In this document: positions 26,750 through 35,875 of the stretch, piece after piece
How the letters are laid out: each line of letters starts with the position of its first letter
Position numbering within the stretch: position 1 is the stretch's first letter
Assembly: GCF_000311785.1 (NCBI RefSeq)
Contig: NZ_HE978539.1
Location: 1 to 35,875, forward strand
Direction: 5' to 3'
Origin: Brevibacillus massiliensis
GTDB lineage: Bacteria > Bacillota > Bacilli > Brevibacillales > Brevibacillaceae
DNA: 35,875 nt
Program-made: the position numbers and the translations under genes
Notes under the pieces: model-generated
What the model saw: the letters and a program-made list of their open reading frames with translations, nothing else
What the model was told of the DNA's origin: nothing
The model's database searches: none

Positions 26750-27967
26750 ATGCAAATACAGATGCAAATACAGAATCGCGTCGTCGGAAAACGGCCTGGG
26801 CTGTATCACGGGTGGATTGTCGTCGTGATTACGTTTTTGACCTTGCTGGTCGCAGCCGGTATCCGTTCCATGCCGGGAATACTGATGATGCCCCTTGAGG
26901 ATGAGTTCGGCTGGAGCCGGGCAGGTCTTTCCGGGGTTGTCTCGATCAATATCTTCCTGTACGGTCTGATGGGGCCGTTTGCCGCTGCCTGGATGGAGCG
27001 GTTCGGGATTCGGAGGACGATGATCTGCGCATTGGCGCTGCTGGCAGTGGGCCTTTCTTTTACTACGGTCATGACGTCGCTCTGGCAGCTCAACCTGCTT
27101 TGGGGAGTCCTGATGGGCCTGGCTACGGGAGCGTTGGCCAACGTTCTGGGCGTTATGGTGGCAAATCGCTGGTTTGTCGAGCGGAAGGGGACGGTGGTCG
27201 GGCTCTTGACGGCCAGCGCAGCGACGGGACAGCTGTTGTTTCTGCCCCTGCTGGCGAAGATTATCCAGGAGGCGGGTTGGAGGTATTCGGTATGGACTGC
27301 AGTGCTTGCCCTGTGTATACTGATCCCCATCGTCGCAGTATTGATGCGCAACGACCCGGAGGACGTCGGACTAATGCCTTACGGGGCCCGGGAGCACGCA
27401 AGACCTGCCAGTTTTTCGGGAAACATCTTTCTCGAACCGCTGCGGGTGCTTCGGACAGCCTTTCAAAGCGGATCGTTTTGGCTCTTGGCGGGGACCTTTT
27501 TCTTCTGCGGGTTCTCTACCAACGGACTGATTGGCACACACCTGATCCCGGCATGCGGCGATTTTGGCATCCCGGAGGTTACGGCGGCTGCCCTCTTGGC
27601 CTTCATGGGCTTGTTTGATCTGCGCGGTTTGTCGCTGATCTTTTTGCCGCAAGCGCTCGATATGGGCTACGTGTATATGATGATTTTTGCCGTGTTTTAC
27701 GGCTTGGATTGGATTGCGACCGTTCCCCCGACGGTCAAGCTCACTGCCCAGAATTTTGCCAAAGAACAGGTAGGGATGGTGTACGGCTGGATTGTCGTCG
27801 CGCATCAGTTGGGCGCCTCCTCGGCTGCCTACGAAGCGGGACTGCTGCGTCAGTGGTTCGGCAGTTACGGGATCGCGTTCGTGGCCGCCGGAATGATCTG
27901 TATCGTCGCGGCTTTGATGGCAACCCGGGTCCGGGTCAATCGACTGAGTTCCGCCGGACAAAAATAA
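26750..27967 (+). CDS. MFS transporter with an apparent internal deletion
   Basis: A 405-aa major facilitator protein of the inner membrane, similar in style to the oxalate/formate and monocarboxylate type. Helices are dense through residues 20-220 and 240-400, with the domain signature of GWSRAGLSGVVSINIF and MGLATGALANVLGV. Near residues 286-296 the text jumps from AFMGLFD directly to LRGLSLIFLP. In relatives I recall, about 30 residues containing GWLSDR-like loop motifs come between, so an in-frame deletion of roughly one helix is likely. ATG 26750 follows AAGGGAG; a 12-nt tandem repeat encodes the first eight residues (MQIQ twice). The cargo is unknown and activity is doubtful. Confidence 0.8.
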   Translation: MQIQMQIQNRVVGKRPGLYHGWIVVVITFLTLLVAAGIRSMPGILMMPLEDEFGWSRAGLSGVVSINIFLYGLMGPFAAAWMERFGIRRTMICALALLAVGLSFTTVMTSLWQLNLLWGVLMGLATGALANVLGVMVANRWFVERKGTVVGLLTASAATGQLLFLPLLAKIIQEAGWRYSVWTAVLALCILIPIVAVLMRNDPEDVGLMPYGAREHARPASFSGNIFLEPLRVLRTAFQSGSFWLLAGTFFFCGFSTNGLIGTHLIPACGDFGIPEVTAAALLAFMGLFDLRGLSLIFLPQALDMGYVYMMIFAVFYGLDWIATVPPTVKLTAQNFAKEQVGMVYGWIVVAHQLGASSAAYEAGLLRQWFGSYGIAFVAAGMICIVAALMATRVRVNRLSSAGQK

Positions 27968-27971
27968 AATG

Positions 27972-28013
27972 AAAAACGATTGCCTTGCATCAGTGCCGGG
28001 GCAATCGTTTTTT
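27972..28013 (+). terminator. Terminator after the MFS gene
   Basis: AAAAACGATTGCC (27972-27984) pairs with GGCAATCGTTTTT (28000-28012); a six-T run ends the stem. Confidence 0.9.
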
Positions 28014-28019
28014 CATGCA

Positions 28020-28055
28020 AGAAAAGCCTTCCCGCCGCAGCAGAAAGGCTTTTCT
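28020..28055 (-). terminator. Terminator of the cytochrome c gene
   Basis: An 11-bp stem AGAAAAGCCTT/AAGGCTTTTCT; on the minus strand it ends in TTTTCTT just after the cytochrome stop. Confidence 0.85.
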
Positions 28056-28067
28056 ATGTAAGCTGGT

Positions 28068-28463
28068 TTATTTTTTCTCAGACAACCATTTGGCTACTGC
28101 GCTAACTTCTTTCGGGTCAGTCAGGATACCTGGAGGCATGATGCCTTTACCGTTGTGGATGATATCCGAGATTTCTTTTTCGCTCAATTGGCTTCCGATG
28201 TTGGCCAATTTCGGGCCGACAATTCCTTCGAGGTTCTGGCCGTGGCAGGAGGCGCAGTTTGCTTGGAAGATCTTATCAGGATCGACAGTTGTCGTCGCGC
28301 CGCTGGGACCTTCAGCAGCTTCTTGTTTTTGTGGATAAGCCAAGGAGACTACAAGTGCGATCAAGAATATCAAAAACAAAACACCAAATGAAGTAAAAAA
28401 GGCCCTCGCGGAGTCGACAATATCATTTTGTCGCATATCTTTTTTGAAGTTATTACCAGCCAT
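28068..28463 (-). CDS. Membrane-anchored c-type cytochrome (c550-like)
   Basis: A 131-aa electron carrier anchored by one N-terminal helix (about residues 22-43) with its haem domain outside the membrane. Haem c attaches at C70-A-S-C73-H74, and Met109 in GKGIMPPG is the likely axial ligand. Length and topology resemble CccA (c550) rather than the lipoprotein CccB (c551). It would pass electrons to a terminal oxidase. AGGAGG lies 10 nt before ATG 28463. It stands alone with its own promoter and terminator. Confidence 0.9.
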   Translation of the reverse strand: MAGNNFKKDMRQNDIVDSARAFFTSFGVLFLIFLIALVVSLAYPQKQEAAEGPSGATTTVDPDKIFQANCASCHGQNLEGIVGPKLANIGSQLSEKEISDIIHNGKGIMPPGILTDPKEVSAVAKWLSEKK

Positions 28464-28505
28464 AAGATGAAGACCTCCTAGTAAAAAGTAAACGGTTCAC
28501 ATGCA

Positions 28506-28534
28506 ATTTTACGGCAAAATGGTGATACTTGCAA
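28506..28534 (-). promoter_or_regulatory. Sigma-A promoter of the cytochrome c gene
   Basis: On the minus strand TTGCAA (28534-28529), a 17-bp spacer and TAAAAT (28511-28506). Confidence 0.7.
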
Positions 28535-28642
28535 GGCAAGCTGAAAACAGACAAAGAAAGTACACATTTACGTTTTTTGAACATCCATGAACTATTCCTG
28601 ATCCTAATATAACCAAGCATTTCAAATCCATTCCTGATGGGT

Positions 28643-28661
28643 TTCTACTATAATAATAGAA
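28643..28661 (+). promoter_or_regulatory. Palindrome containing TATAAT upstream of secG
   Basis: TTCTACTATAATAATAGAA is symmetric at eight of nine pairs and contains TATAAT (28649-28654). No -35 is visible. The rest of 28464-28769 holds only the cytochrome promoter; I see no gene. Confidence 0.4.
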
Positions 28662-28769
28662 GCGCTGAAGGAGATCGGCAAAGGTCCTGGGTTGCTGAAT
28701 GATTTGAACTATGGTACATTTATTCTGATATGCATGGACTGAACTCCATTTGATTTTGAGGTGAATACA

Positions 28770-29003
28770 ATGGCTTTAGCTGCAAAGATTTTGTTAGTGA
28801 TCGCAAGTATCGGCTTGATCGCCGTCGTTTTGTTACAGTCTGGGAAGAGTGCCGGTCTGGCCGGTTCCATAGCCGGGGGGGCCGAACAGTTAGTTGGGAA
28901 GCAAAAGGCAAGAGGGATTGACGCAGTGCTTAACAAGTTAACGGTTGTTTTTGCGGTGCTGTTCATGCTCTCGGCGATTGTGCTGGCGTACTTCTTGAAA
29001 TAA
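28770..29003 (+). CDS. secG: Protein translocase subunit SecG
   Basis: A 77-aa subunit of the SecYEG channel that assists preprotein export. It has two hydrophobic helices (about residues 3-22 and 55-75) and the conserved loop LLQSGKSAGLAGSIAGGAEQL between them. GAGGTGA lies 5 nt before ATG 28770; an in-frame GTG at 28761 is part of this site and rejected. The secG-rnr-smpB-ssrA order is common in Bacillales. Confidence 0.96.
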   Translation: MALAAKILLVIASIGLIAVVLLQSGKSAGLAGSIAGGAEQLVGKQKARGIDAVLNKLTVVFAVLFMLSAIVLAYFLK

Positions 29004-29022
29004 CTGGATACGGACGGACAGA

Positions 29023-29051
29023 GGCGGCGAGTAACCACTTGCTGCCTTTTT
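29023..29051 (+). terminator. Terminator after secG
   Basis: GGCGGCGAG (29023-29031), loop TAACCA and CTTGCTGCC pair over 9 bp with two G-T pairs, followed by TTTTT. Confidence 0.75.
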
Positions 29052-29141
29052 CGCTTTTTACGTTTGCCGTCTGCCAAAAGAGCGAATAATATTGGTAGAA
29101 GCAGACATGATTGACAAATGAGGAGCACGAAAAGGAGCTAA

Positions 29142-31559
29142 ATGATGAACGAGCAAGACATTCTTTCTTTTATGCGGATGCAGGCGTATCATCCGATGAC
29201 GGTGACGGAGTTGGAAGAGGCGTTTGATATTTCCGACAGCGGGGCTTTTAAAGAGCTGGTAAAGACATTAAATGCATTGGAAGATCGGGGCGAGGTGATT
29301 CGTACGCGCACCAATCGCTACGGGGTGCCGGAGAAGATGAATTTGGTGCGGGGGCGTCTGCAGAGCCATCCCAAGGGATTTGGCTTCGTCGTTACCGACA
29401 CCCCTGATGAACCGGATATTTACATCCACGCCAACGACATGAACGGCGCGATGCACGGGGATATTGTACTGGCGCGGATTGAAAAACAAACCAGCGGCGC
29501 ACGTCTGGAAGGGCGGATTATCCGGATTGTGGAGCGGGGTACGACAGAAGTGGTGGGGACGTTCCAGGACGAGCGGCTCTACGCTTTTGTGATTCCCGAT
29601 GAGAAGCGTTTGGGAAGGGACATTTTTATTCCCAAAACCGCCTATAACGGAGCGGTGGACGGTCATAAAGTCGTGGTGAAAATCGTCCGCTATCCGGAAG
29701 GGCGTTCCAATCCCGAGGGCGAAGTGGTTGAAATCCTGGGGCATAAAAACGATCCGGGCGTTGACATCCTGTCGATCATCCGCAAATTCGGTCTGCCGGA
29801 GGCGTTCCCGGAGGCCGTGCTGGCGGAAGCGGAAGCGGCCCCGGACGAAATCTCTCCCGATGAGATCAAAGGCCGGCGCGATTTGCGCGACCGCATGATG
29901 GTGACGATCGACGGGGCGGATGCCAAAGACCTGGATGACGCGGTTTCCCTGGAAGTCCTGGAAAACGGCAACTACCGGTTGGGCGTTCACATAGCGGATG
30001 TAAGTTACTACGTCAAGGAGAATTCGGAGCTGGATAAGGAAGCGTACCGGCGCGGCACCAGCGTCTACCTGGTGGACCGGGTGATACCGATGCTGCCGCA
30101 TCGCTTGTCCAACGGCATCTGCAGCCTCAATCCCCAGGTGGACCGCTTGACGATCACCTGTGACATGGAGCTGGACCGGCAGGCGAACATCGTCTCTCAC
30201 GACATCTACCTGAGTGTGATTCGCACCAACGAACGGATGACCTACGCCGATGTGCGCAGCATCCTCGTGGACGAAGATCCGGAGCTGATCAAAAGGTACG
30301 AGCCGCTCGTGCCGATGTTCAGGCTGATGCAGGAGTTGTGCCTGAAGCTGCGGGCCAAACGGATGAGCCGCGGCGCGATAGACTTTGATTTCCGCGAGGC
30401 GAAGATCTACGTCAACGAAGCGGGGGAGCCGACAGACATCGGCTTTCGGGTGCGGTCGATCGCGGAACAAATGATCGAGGAGTTCATGCTGGCTGCCAAC
30501 GAAACGGTGGCGGAGCACTTCCACTGGCTGCGCAAGCCGTTTATCTACCGGGTGCACGAAGATCCTAATCCGGAAAAGCTGATGGCCTTTATGGAGTTTA
30601 TCACCAATTTTGGTTATTCTGTCCGGGGCAAGGGCAATACGGTGCATCCGCGGGCGCTGCAGCAGCTGCTGGAGGAAGTGAAAGGAACGCCGGAGGAAGT
30701 CATCATCAGCACGGTGCTGCTGCGCTCGATGAAGCAGGCGCGCTACGACTCGGAAAGCTTGGGCCACTTCGGCTTGTCGACGGATTTTTACACCCACTTT
30801 ACGTCGCCGATCCGCCGCTATCCGGACCTGATCGTCCACCGCCTGATTCGCGAGTGGCTCGAGAGCGGGAAGATGAGCGAAAAGCGGGAGGCGTATTGGG
30901 CCGAACGTCTGCCGATCATCGCTGAGCACGCTTCCCAACGCGAGCGAGTCGCTGTTGACGCCGAGCGGGAAACGGACGATCTGAAAAAGGCGGAGTACAT
31001 GCAGGAGCGGATCGGCGAAGAGTTTGACGGCGTCATCTCCGGTGTGACGTCATTCGGAATATTCGTGGAGCTGCCCAATACCATTGAAGGATTGGTTCAC
31101 GTCAGCTACCTGACCGACGATTACTACCATTACCATGAGAAGATGTACGCCCTGATCGGGGAGCGTACCGGAAAACAGTACAGGATCGGCGACGAGGTCA
31201 AAGTGCGTGTCTCCCATGTCAACCTCGACGAGAGGGCGATCGACTTCGAAATCGTCGGGATGAAAAAGAGCAACAGCTTCCGGGCGCGCGGCGACCGACG
31301 TCCCAAGGTAATCGAGGGGAGCGGGGCCGAACGCGGACGCAAAGGGAAAAACGGCCGAAAGAAAAGCGAGCAGCGGGAACCGGCGGCCGCCATGCGCAAA
31401 CGCAGGGAGAAGGCCAAGCCTGCTACCCAGCCGATTGCCGCCGATTTGGGCCACGAGGCCAGTGAGAGCAAGGAAAAGGCGTTTTGGGAGGACTTGGTTC
31501 GCTCGAAAAAGCGGAAGAAAAAACAGGTCGCCAGCGCGGCCAGGCGCAAGAGGAAATAG
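29142..31559 (+). CDS. rnr: Ribonuclease R
   Basis: An 805-aa 3'-5' exoribonuclease that degrades structured RNA and works with SmpB/tmRNA in clearing defective messages. Domain order: N-terminal winged helix (residues 1-65), cold-shock domains (about 68-210), RNB catalytic domain (about 245-575; [15 protein letters not shown] near 255-270 carries the metal-binding Asp residues), S1 domain (about 626-705; [17 protein letters not shown]) and a Lys/Arg-rich tail of about 95 residues. AAAGGAG precedes ATG 29142; ATG 29145 is equally possible. No terminator is evident before smpB. Confidence 0.97.
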   Translation: MMNEQDILSFMRMQAYHPMTVTELEEAFDISDSGAFKELVKTLNALEDRGEVIRTRTNRYGVPEKMNLVRGRLQSHPKGFGFVVTDTPDEPDIYIHANDMNGAMHGDIVLARIEKQTSGARLEGRIIRIVERGTTEVVGTFQDERLYAFVIPDEKRLGRDIFIPKTAYNGAVDGHKVVVKIVRYPEGRSNPEGEVVEILGHKNDPGVDILSIIRKFGLPEAFPEAVLAEAEAAPDEISPDEIKGRRDLRDRMMVTIDGADAKDLDDAVSLEVLENGNYRLGVHIADVSYYVKENSELDKEAYRRGTSVYLVDRVIPMLPHRLSNGICSLNPQVDRLTITCDMELDRQANIVSHDIYLSVIRTNERMTYADVRSILVDEDPELIKRYEPLVPMFRLMQELCLKLRAKRMSRGAIDFDFREAKIYVNEAGEPTDIGFRVRSIAEQMIEEFMLAANETVAEHFHWLRKPFIYRVHEDPNPEKLMAFMEFITNFGYSVRGKGNTVHPRALQQLLEEVKGTPEEVIISTVLLRSMKQARYDSESLGHFGLSTDFYTHFTSPIRRYPDLIVHRLIREWLESGKMSEKREAYWAERLPIIAEHASQRERVAVDAERETDDLKKAEYMQERIGEEFDGVISGVTSFGIFVELPNTIEGLVHVSYLTDDYYHYHEKMYALIGERTGKQYRIGDEVKVRVSHVNLDERAIDFEIVGMKKSNSFRARGDRRPKVIEGSGAERGRKGKNGRKKSEQREPAAAMRKRREKAKPATQPIAADLGHEASESKEKAFWEDLVRSKKRKKKQVASAARRKRK

Positions 31560-31606
31560 CGGGTTTGGCGGTGGTGAGGTGCTGGCAGGCGCTGTCCGGT
31601 GTATTC

Positions 31607-31635
31607 TTGCCCAAAAGAGCCTTTTTTGTTAAACT
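31607..31635 (+). promoter_or_regulatory. Possible smpB promoter
   Basis: TTGCCC (31607-31612), a 17-bp spacer and TAAACT (31630-31635), 34 bp before the smpB start. Confidence 0.45.
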
Positions 31636-31668
31636 TTAAGGTACGATTCGCACTGTGAGGTGATCCGT

Positions 31669-32142
31669 ATGTCGAAAGGGAAGGCGGGCGTCAAAGTCGT
31701 CGCGCAAAATAGAAAGGCACGCCACGATTACCACATTGAAGACGTCTACGAAGCCGGGATCGCCTTGACAGGGACAGAAATCAAGTCGGTGCGGGCGGGA
31801 CGTGTTCAGCTGAAGGACAGTTTTGCGCGCGTGGAAAACGGAAACGTGCTGCTCTACAACGTGCACATCAGCCCGTATGCCCAGGGCAACCGCTTCAACC
31901 ACGAGCCGGAAAGAACGCGCCAGCTTTTGCTAAACCGCATGGAAATCCTGAAATTGATCGGCCTCACCCGTGAAAAGGGATACTCGCTGGTGCCGCTCAG
32001 CATTTACCTGAAAGGCGGCTGGGCCAAAGTGGAATTGGCGCTGGCCAAAGGGAAGAAAAATTACGATAAACGCGAGGATATCAAGAAGCGGGACGCCAAT
32101 CGCGAAATGGAGCGGGCTTTGCGCGAACGCCAAAAAGTTTAG
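31669..32142 (+). CDS. smpB: SsrA-binding protein SmpB
   Basis: A 157-aa RNA-binding protein that carries tmRNA into stalled ribosomes. It shows the OB-fold motifs [35 protein letters not shown] and [20 protein letters not shown], and a basic C-terminal tail ([14 protein letters not shown]) that enters the mRNA channel. ATG 31669 follows GAGGTGAT; the in-frame GTG at 31660 is part of this ribosome site. Its partner gene ssrA lies 250 nt downstream. Confidence 0.98.
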   Translation: MSKGKAGVKVVAQNRKARHDYHIEDVYEAGIALTGTEIKSVRAGRVQLKDSFARVENGNVLLYNVHISPYAQGNRFNHEPERTRQLLLNRMEILKLIGLTREKGYSLVPLSIYLKGGWAKVELALAKGKKNYDKREDIKKRDANREMERALRERQKV

Positions 32143-32174
32143 GGACTGTTTCCAAGTATGGCAATAGCTTGTTA

Positions 32175-32203
32175 TTGAATTACAGCGATATATATGCTAT
32201 ATT
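32175..32203 (+). promoter_or_regulatory. Sigma-A promoter in the smpB-ssrA interval
   Basis: TTGAAT (32175-32180), a 17-bp spacer and TATATT (32198-32203). Transcription would begin near 32210, about 180 nt before mature tmRNA. Confidence 0.7.
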
Positions 32204-32212
32204 AGTTGTACT

Positions 32213-32347
32213 GTCGACGGTGGCTTCACTGTTGAGCCATCATCGATAGTCTAACAACTTTTTTCATATCCTTAGGCAGGTTTATGAAGATACACGTATT
32301 GACTAGGCGATGGTAATGGTTCTCTTTATCCTCGCCTACACTTTTTT
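32213..32347 (+). ncRNA. Candidate small RNA or structured leader before ssrA
   Basis: A hairpin TCGACGGTGGCT/AGCCATCATCGA (12-bp arms, one mismatch, 9-nt loop) starts at 32213. TAGGCGA (32304-32310) and TCGCCTA (32332-32338) with a T6 run at 32342-32347 form a terminator-like end. With the promoter at 32175-32203 this outlines an RNA of about 135 nt. Alternatively it is the 5' leader of pre-tmRNA. Confidence 0.4.
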
Positions 32348-32353
32348 CTTGAC

Positions 32354-32385
32354 CCTGCTGCTCCAAGGTTCCAGCAGGCCCTTTT
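32354..32385 (+). repeat. Second hairpin directly before tmRNA
   Basis: CCTGCTG (32354-32360) and CAGCAGG (32372-32378) followed by CCCTTTT. It could be a weak terminator or a processing signal for the tmRNA 5' end. Confidence 0.45.
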
Positions 32386-32391
32386 ATACAT

Positions 32392-32747
32392 GGGGGCGTT
32401 TTGGATTCGACGGGGATGGTAGAGCATAAGAAGCGAGCCGGGGGGCTGCGGACCTCGTCATCAACGCGGAAGCCATTAACTGGCAACAAACAACTTTCTC
32501 TCGCTGCCTAATAACCAGCGAGGCTCTAACACTCCATCGGCCCGTGTGGCGTGATTAGGGCTCACTTCTAACGGGCTACGCCGGAGGCCTCCGCCTGGGG
32601 CCAAAGGAAGAAGACCAATCAGGCTAGGCTTGCGGCTGGCGTGTCGTTCCGCAGGTTGTAAGCCGAACTGATATAGAACGACTGCGCTCGGAGATGCTTA
32701 TGTATCGCTGTTTTCGGACGGGGGTTCGAATCCCCCCGCCTCCACCA
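32392..32747 (+). ncRNA. ssrA: Transfer-messenger RNA
   Basis: A 356-nt tmRNA. The tRNA-like ends pair GGGGGCG (32392-32398) with CGCCTCC (32737-32743), followed by A and CCA; the T-arm GGGTTCGAATCCC is intact. The tag reading frame begins at GGC 32482 and encodes GNKQLSLAA before tandem TAA stops (32509-32514), so with the tRNA-borne Ala the tag is AGNKQLSLAA, ending in the usual LAA degron. It releases stalled ribosomes together with SmpB, encoded just upstream. Confidence 0.95.
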
Positions 32748-32761
32748 ATACATAGCGAGAT

Positions 32762-32785
32762 GTCACCTGCTAAGGTGGCTTTTTT
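32762..32785 (+). terminator. Terminator of ssrA
   Basis: GTCACCT (32762-32768), loop GCTA and AGGTGGC (32773-32779), then TTTTTT. Confidence 0.9.
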
Positions 32786-33036
32786 GCGTTTTTAAGGGAG
32801 TTTTGTGCGGTTCGTGGAGGAATAAAAGCGTTGGTATGTATGGGTTTGCTGGACGTGCTGGTTATAAATAGCTAGACAGTCTCTCATGATGTACGTTGAC
32901 TACCGAAATGGATATGAGAAAGGGGGAAAGCTAAAAGCATCTCAAATGATACGATTTACTGTATCATAAAAAGGGTCTGCTGGACGAATTAAAAATTGAG
33001 TAACCACAAGGGTTTTGCCACGTTTTCATCGAAATC
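32786..33036. other. Intergenic stretch without recognised genes
   Basis: No convincing gene. A 7-bp inverted repeat ATGATAC/GTATCAT lies at 32946-32967. A 12-codon frame at 32836-32871 (MYGFAGRAGYK) is too short to call. The right part is probably the flank of the insertion-sequence debris. Confidence 0.5.
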
Positions 33037-33080
33037 ATGTGCAAGGAAATCGACGATTTCCCTTCAAATTCCTTGCACAT
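33037..33080 (+). repeat. Nested inverted repeats in the IS leader
   Basis: A perfect 12-bp inverted repeat, ATGTGCAAGGAA (33037-33048) and TTCCTTGCACAT (33069-33080), encloses and overlaps a second one, GGAAATC-GAC-GATTTCC. The two hairpins exclude each other in RNA. It lies 14 bp before the transposase start. Confidence 0.65.
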
Positions 33081-33093
33081 GGAGCGGATCTGA

Positions 33094-33289
33094 ATGTACG
33101 AAATTTCACTCTCATCGTGAAAACCAATTGCTTCTCCCCGATGATTTTTTCTTGCCGTTTGGCGGCAAGTTGAATAAAGAAAATCGCTGGGTCAAGCTGG
33201 CTCAGTTGGTGCCGTGGGCACATGCAGAAGAAAAGTATGCCAAGTCCTTCCGTAAATCGTTTCGTGGACAAAAGGCTGTTTCCATACAA
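33094..33289 (+). pseudogene. IS5-like (DUF772-type) transposase N-terminal fragment
   Basis: ATG 33094 opens MYEISLS, then a one-base shift near 33115 leads into ENQLLLPDDFFLPFGGKLNKENRWVKLAQLVPW and EEKYAKSF, the characteristic start of IS5/IS1182-type transposases with the DUF772 domain. The text stops matching at 33289, where the terminal repeat of an IS3-type remnant begins. No catalytic residues are left. Confidence 0.75.
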
Positions 33290-33931
33290 TGGAACTGTGA
33301 CCTTAATTCTAGACAGTTTAAATAAAAGGACCTGAGCTTAAGAAACTAAAAGATGACTTCTGTATTCATCAGGAGTCATCTTTTTTAATGACCACTGATA
33401 ACGACCCGTGTTGCAATACGTTATATTGGTCGATACGATCTCTTAACTCCGGTAAAGTTTGGCACTCCTTGTAATCCAGATCATCCTTCATATGACCGAA
33501 GACGTTTCCATCGAAGCGTTGTCCCAACAGTTCCCTTTACGGGACATCGACTGTTTAAAGCCTGCTTTGCTGACCATTTGGCGGATTTTCGGATGTGTAT
33601 AATGCGTTCCTTGATCCGAGTGGAGAATTGCTTCCGGAGGAATATTGCCATCTAGTGGTTCAAGTAGCCTCTCCAATGTTTTTTCTACTAATGAAAGTTC
33701 CAATGAGGAAGAAAGTAGTGAGCCAAAATCTGTTTTGTTGCCCCATCTTTTACTACTGACAGGTAGGCACACTGACCGTTCCCGTAATGCATATACTTTC
33801 TCCGGTTCTCCCTGGTCAAACTGACGCTCCAACAGATTAGGGCATGTCTGGTGCTCGTGCGTTGCTCTTGCCATTTTACGATAGGGATTTGCTCGTCGGA
33901 TCTTGGTCACAAGTTTATACTTTCGCATTAA
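33290..33931 (-). pseudogene. IS3-family (IS150-like) OrfB remnant
   Basis: On the minus strand the text reads RKYKLVTKIRRANPYRKMA, HQTCPNLLERQFDQGEPEKV, then in another frame HYGNGQCAYLSVVKDGATKQ, then AILHSDQGTHYTHPKIRQMV and SRKGNCWDNASMET, and after a further shift FGHMKDDLDY and RYQWSLKKMTPDEYRSHLL, to a stop near 33338. These are the integrase-core pieces (second Asp in HSDQG, Glu in ASMET region) of an IS3/IS150 OrfB, broken by at least three frameshifts. The terminal repeat TGGAACTGTGACC begins at 33290. The upstream half has been cut off at 33931 by the IS21-type element. Confidence 0.85.
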
Positions 33932-34043
33932 TGTCAACTGCAAATGAAAATTCCCCATTATCTGCACTTGAATTTTCCCCATAATAGGCAAAATATTTGT
34001 TTGAATAATGTCCCCGAGGGGGCAGGCGGTGGGAAAATTCCGT

Positions 34044-35875
<1,832 letters not shown>

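Noticed and set aside
26750-26773. 12-nt tandem repeat ATGCAAATACAG x2 at the MFS start
   Set aside because: Only two units coding for MQIQMQIQ; slippage is enough to explain it and no regulatory role is evident.
29268-30938. 556-aa open frame antisense to rnr
   Set aside because: It lies wholly inside the strongly supported RNase R gene, has no ribosome site and reads like a GC-rich shadow frame.
32836-32871. Twelve-codon frame MYGFAGRAGYK, reminiscent of YjcZ-type spore peptides
   Set aside because: Too short, and the ribosome site is 15 nt away; there is no hydrophobic segment as in that family.
33348-33386. Hairpin AAAAGATGACT/AGTCATCTTTT with a T-run, terminator-like
   Set aside because: It falls within the 3' coding end of the IS3 OrfB remnant (KKMTPDEYRSHLL), so coding sense explains it; it may still act as a terminator.

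Overview
The window looks like chromosomal DNA of a spore-forming, aerobic Firmicute of the Paenibacillaceae, most likely Brevibacillus or a close relative. The evidence is the yvcD-trxB-rapZ-yvcK-whiA-crh gene order, an H-type small acid-soluble spore protein gene, a CggR-controlled glycolytic operon, a CtsR-controlled clpP, Crh with Gln in place of the HPr active-site His, strong AGGAGG ribosome sites, and T-rich intrinsic terminators. The genus is inferred from gene content and style; no database was searched.

Layout. 29-472: four tRNA genes (Asp, Phe, Lys, Gly) closed by a strong terminator. 665-6803: a TPR protein with a C-terminal helix-turn-helix, thioredoxin reductase, RapZ, YvcK/GlmR, WhiA and Crh. 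6913-8505: a secreted seven-repeat BNR/YCF48-like propeller, a 72-aa unknown protein and SspH. A bidirectional terminator follows, then clpP on the minus strand with a CtsR operator over its promoter. 9313-11588 (minus): an ECF sigma factor, a zinc anti-sigma factor and a bactofilin-like membrane protein in one coupled operon. 11702-14950: accessory material with a 74-aa gene, a DnaA-box cluster, a 52-aa membrane peptide, a decayed TnpB, a 64-aa Cys-rich protein and a frameshifted coiA.

15110-18877: tRNA-Arg (minus), then rpoN/sigL (plus) apparently driven by a sigma-54-type -24/-12 promoter, then a glutaredoxin-like protein and a large 611-aa orphan. 18986-26121: the cggR-gapA-pgk-tpiA-gpmI-eno operon with a recognisable CggR operator. 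26239-27967: a frameshifted Rrf2 regulator and an MFS transporter, each preceded by the same TGTAAT-N7-ATTACA operator. 28068-32747: a membrane-anchored cytochrome c (minus), secG, rnr, smpB and the tmRNA gene ssrA, the usual RNA and translation quality-control block. 33037-35875: an insertion-sequence graveyard. An IS5-like transposase fragment is cut by an IS3-family remnant, which is cut by an apparently intact IS21-family element whose istA runs off the window end.

Functionally the window joins central carbon metabolism (glycolytic operon, CggR, Crh, YvcK), protein quality control (ClpP, SmpB/tmRNA) and redox control (TrxB, glutaredoxin). The points most worth a second look are the sigma-54 promoter in front of the sigma-54 gene, the paired Rrf2 operators beside two damaged genes, the DnaA-box cluster, the structured interval before ssrA, and the 611-aa orphan cotranscribed with rpoN.
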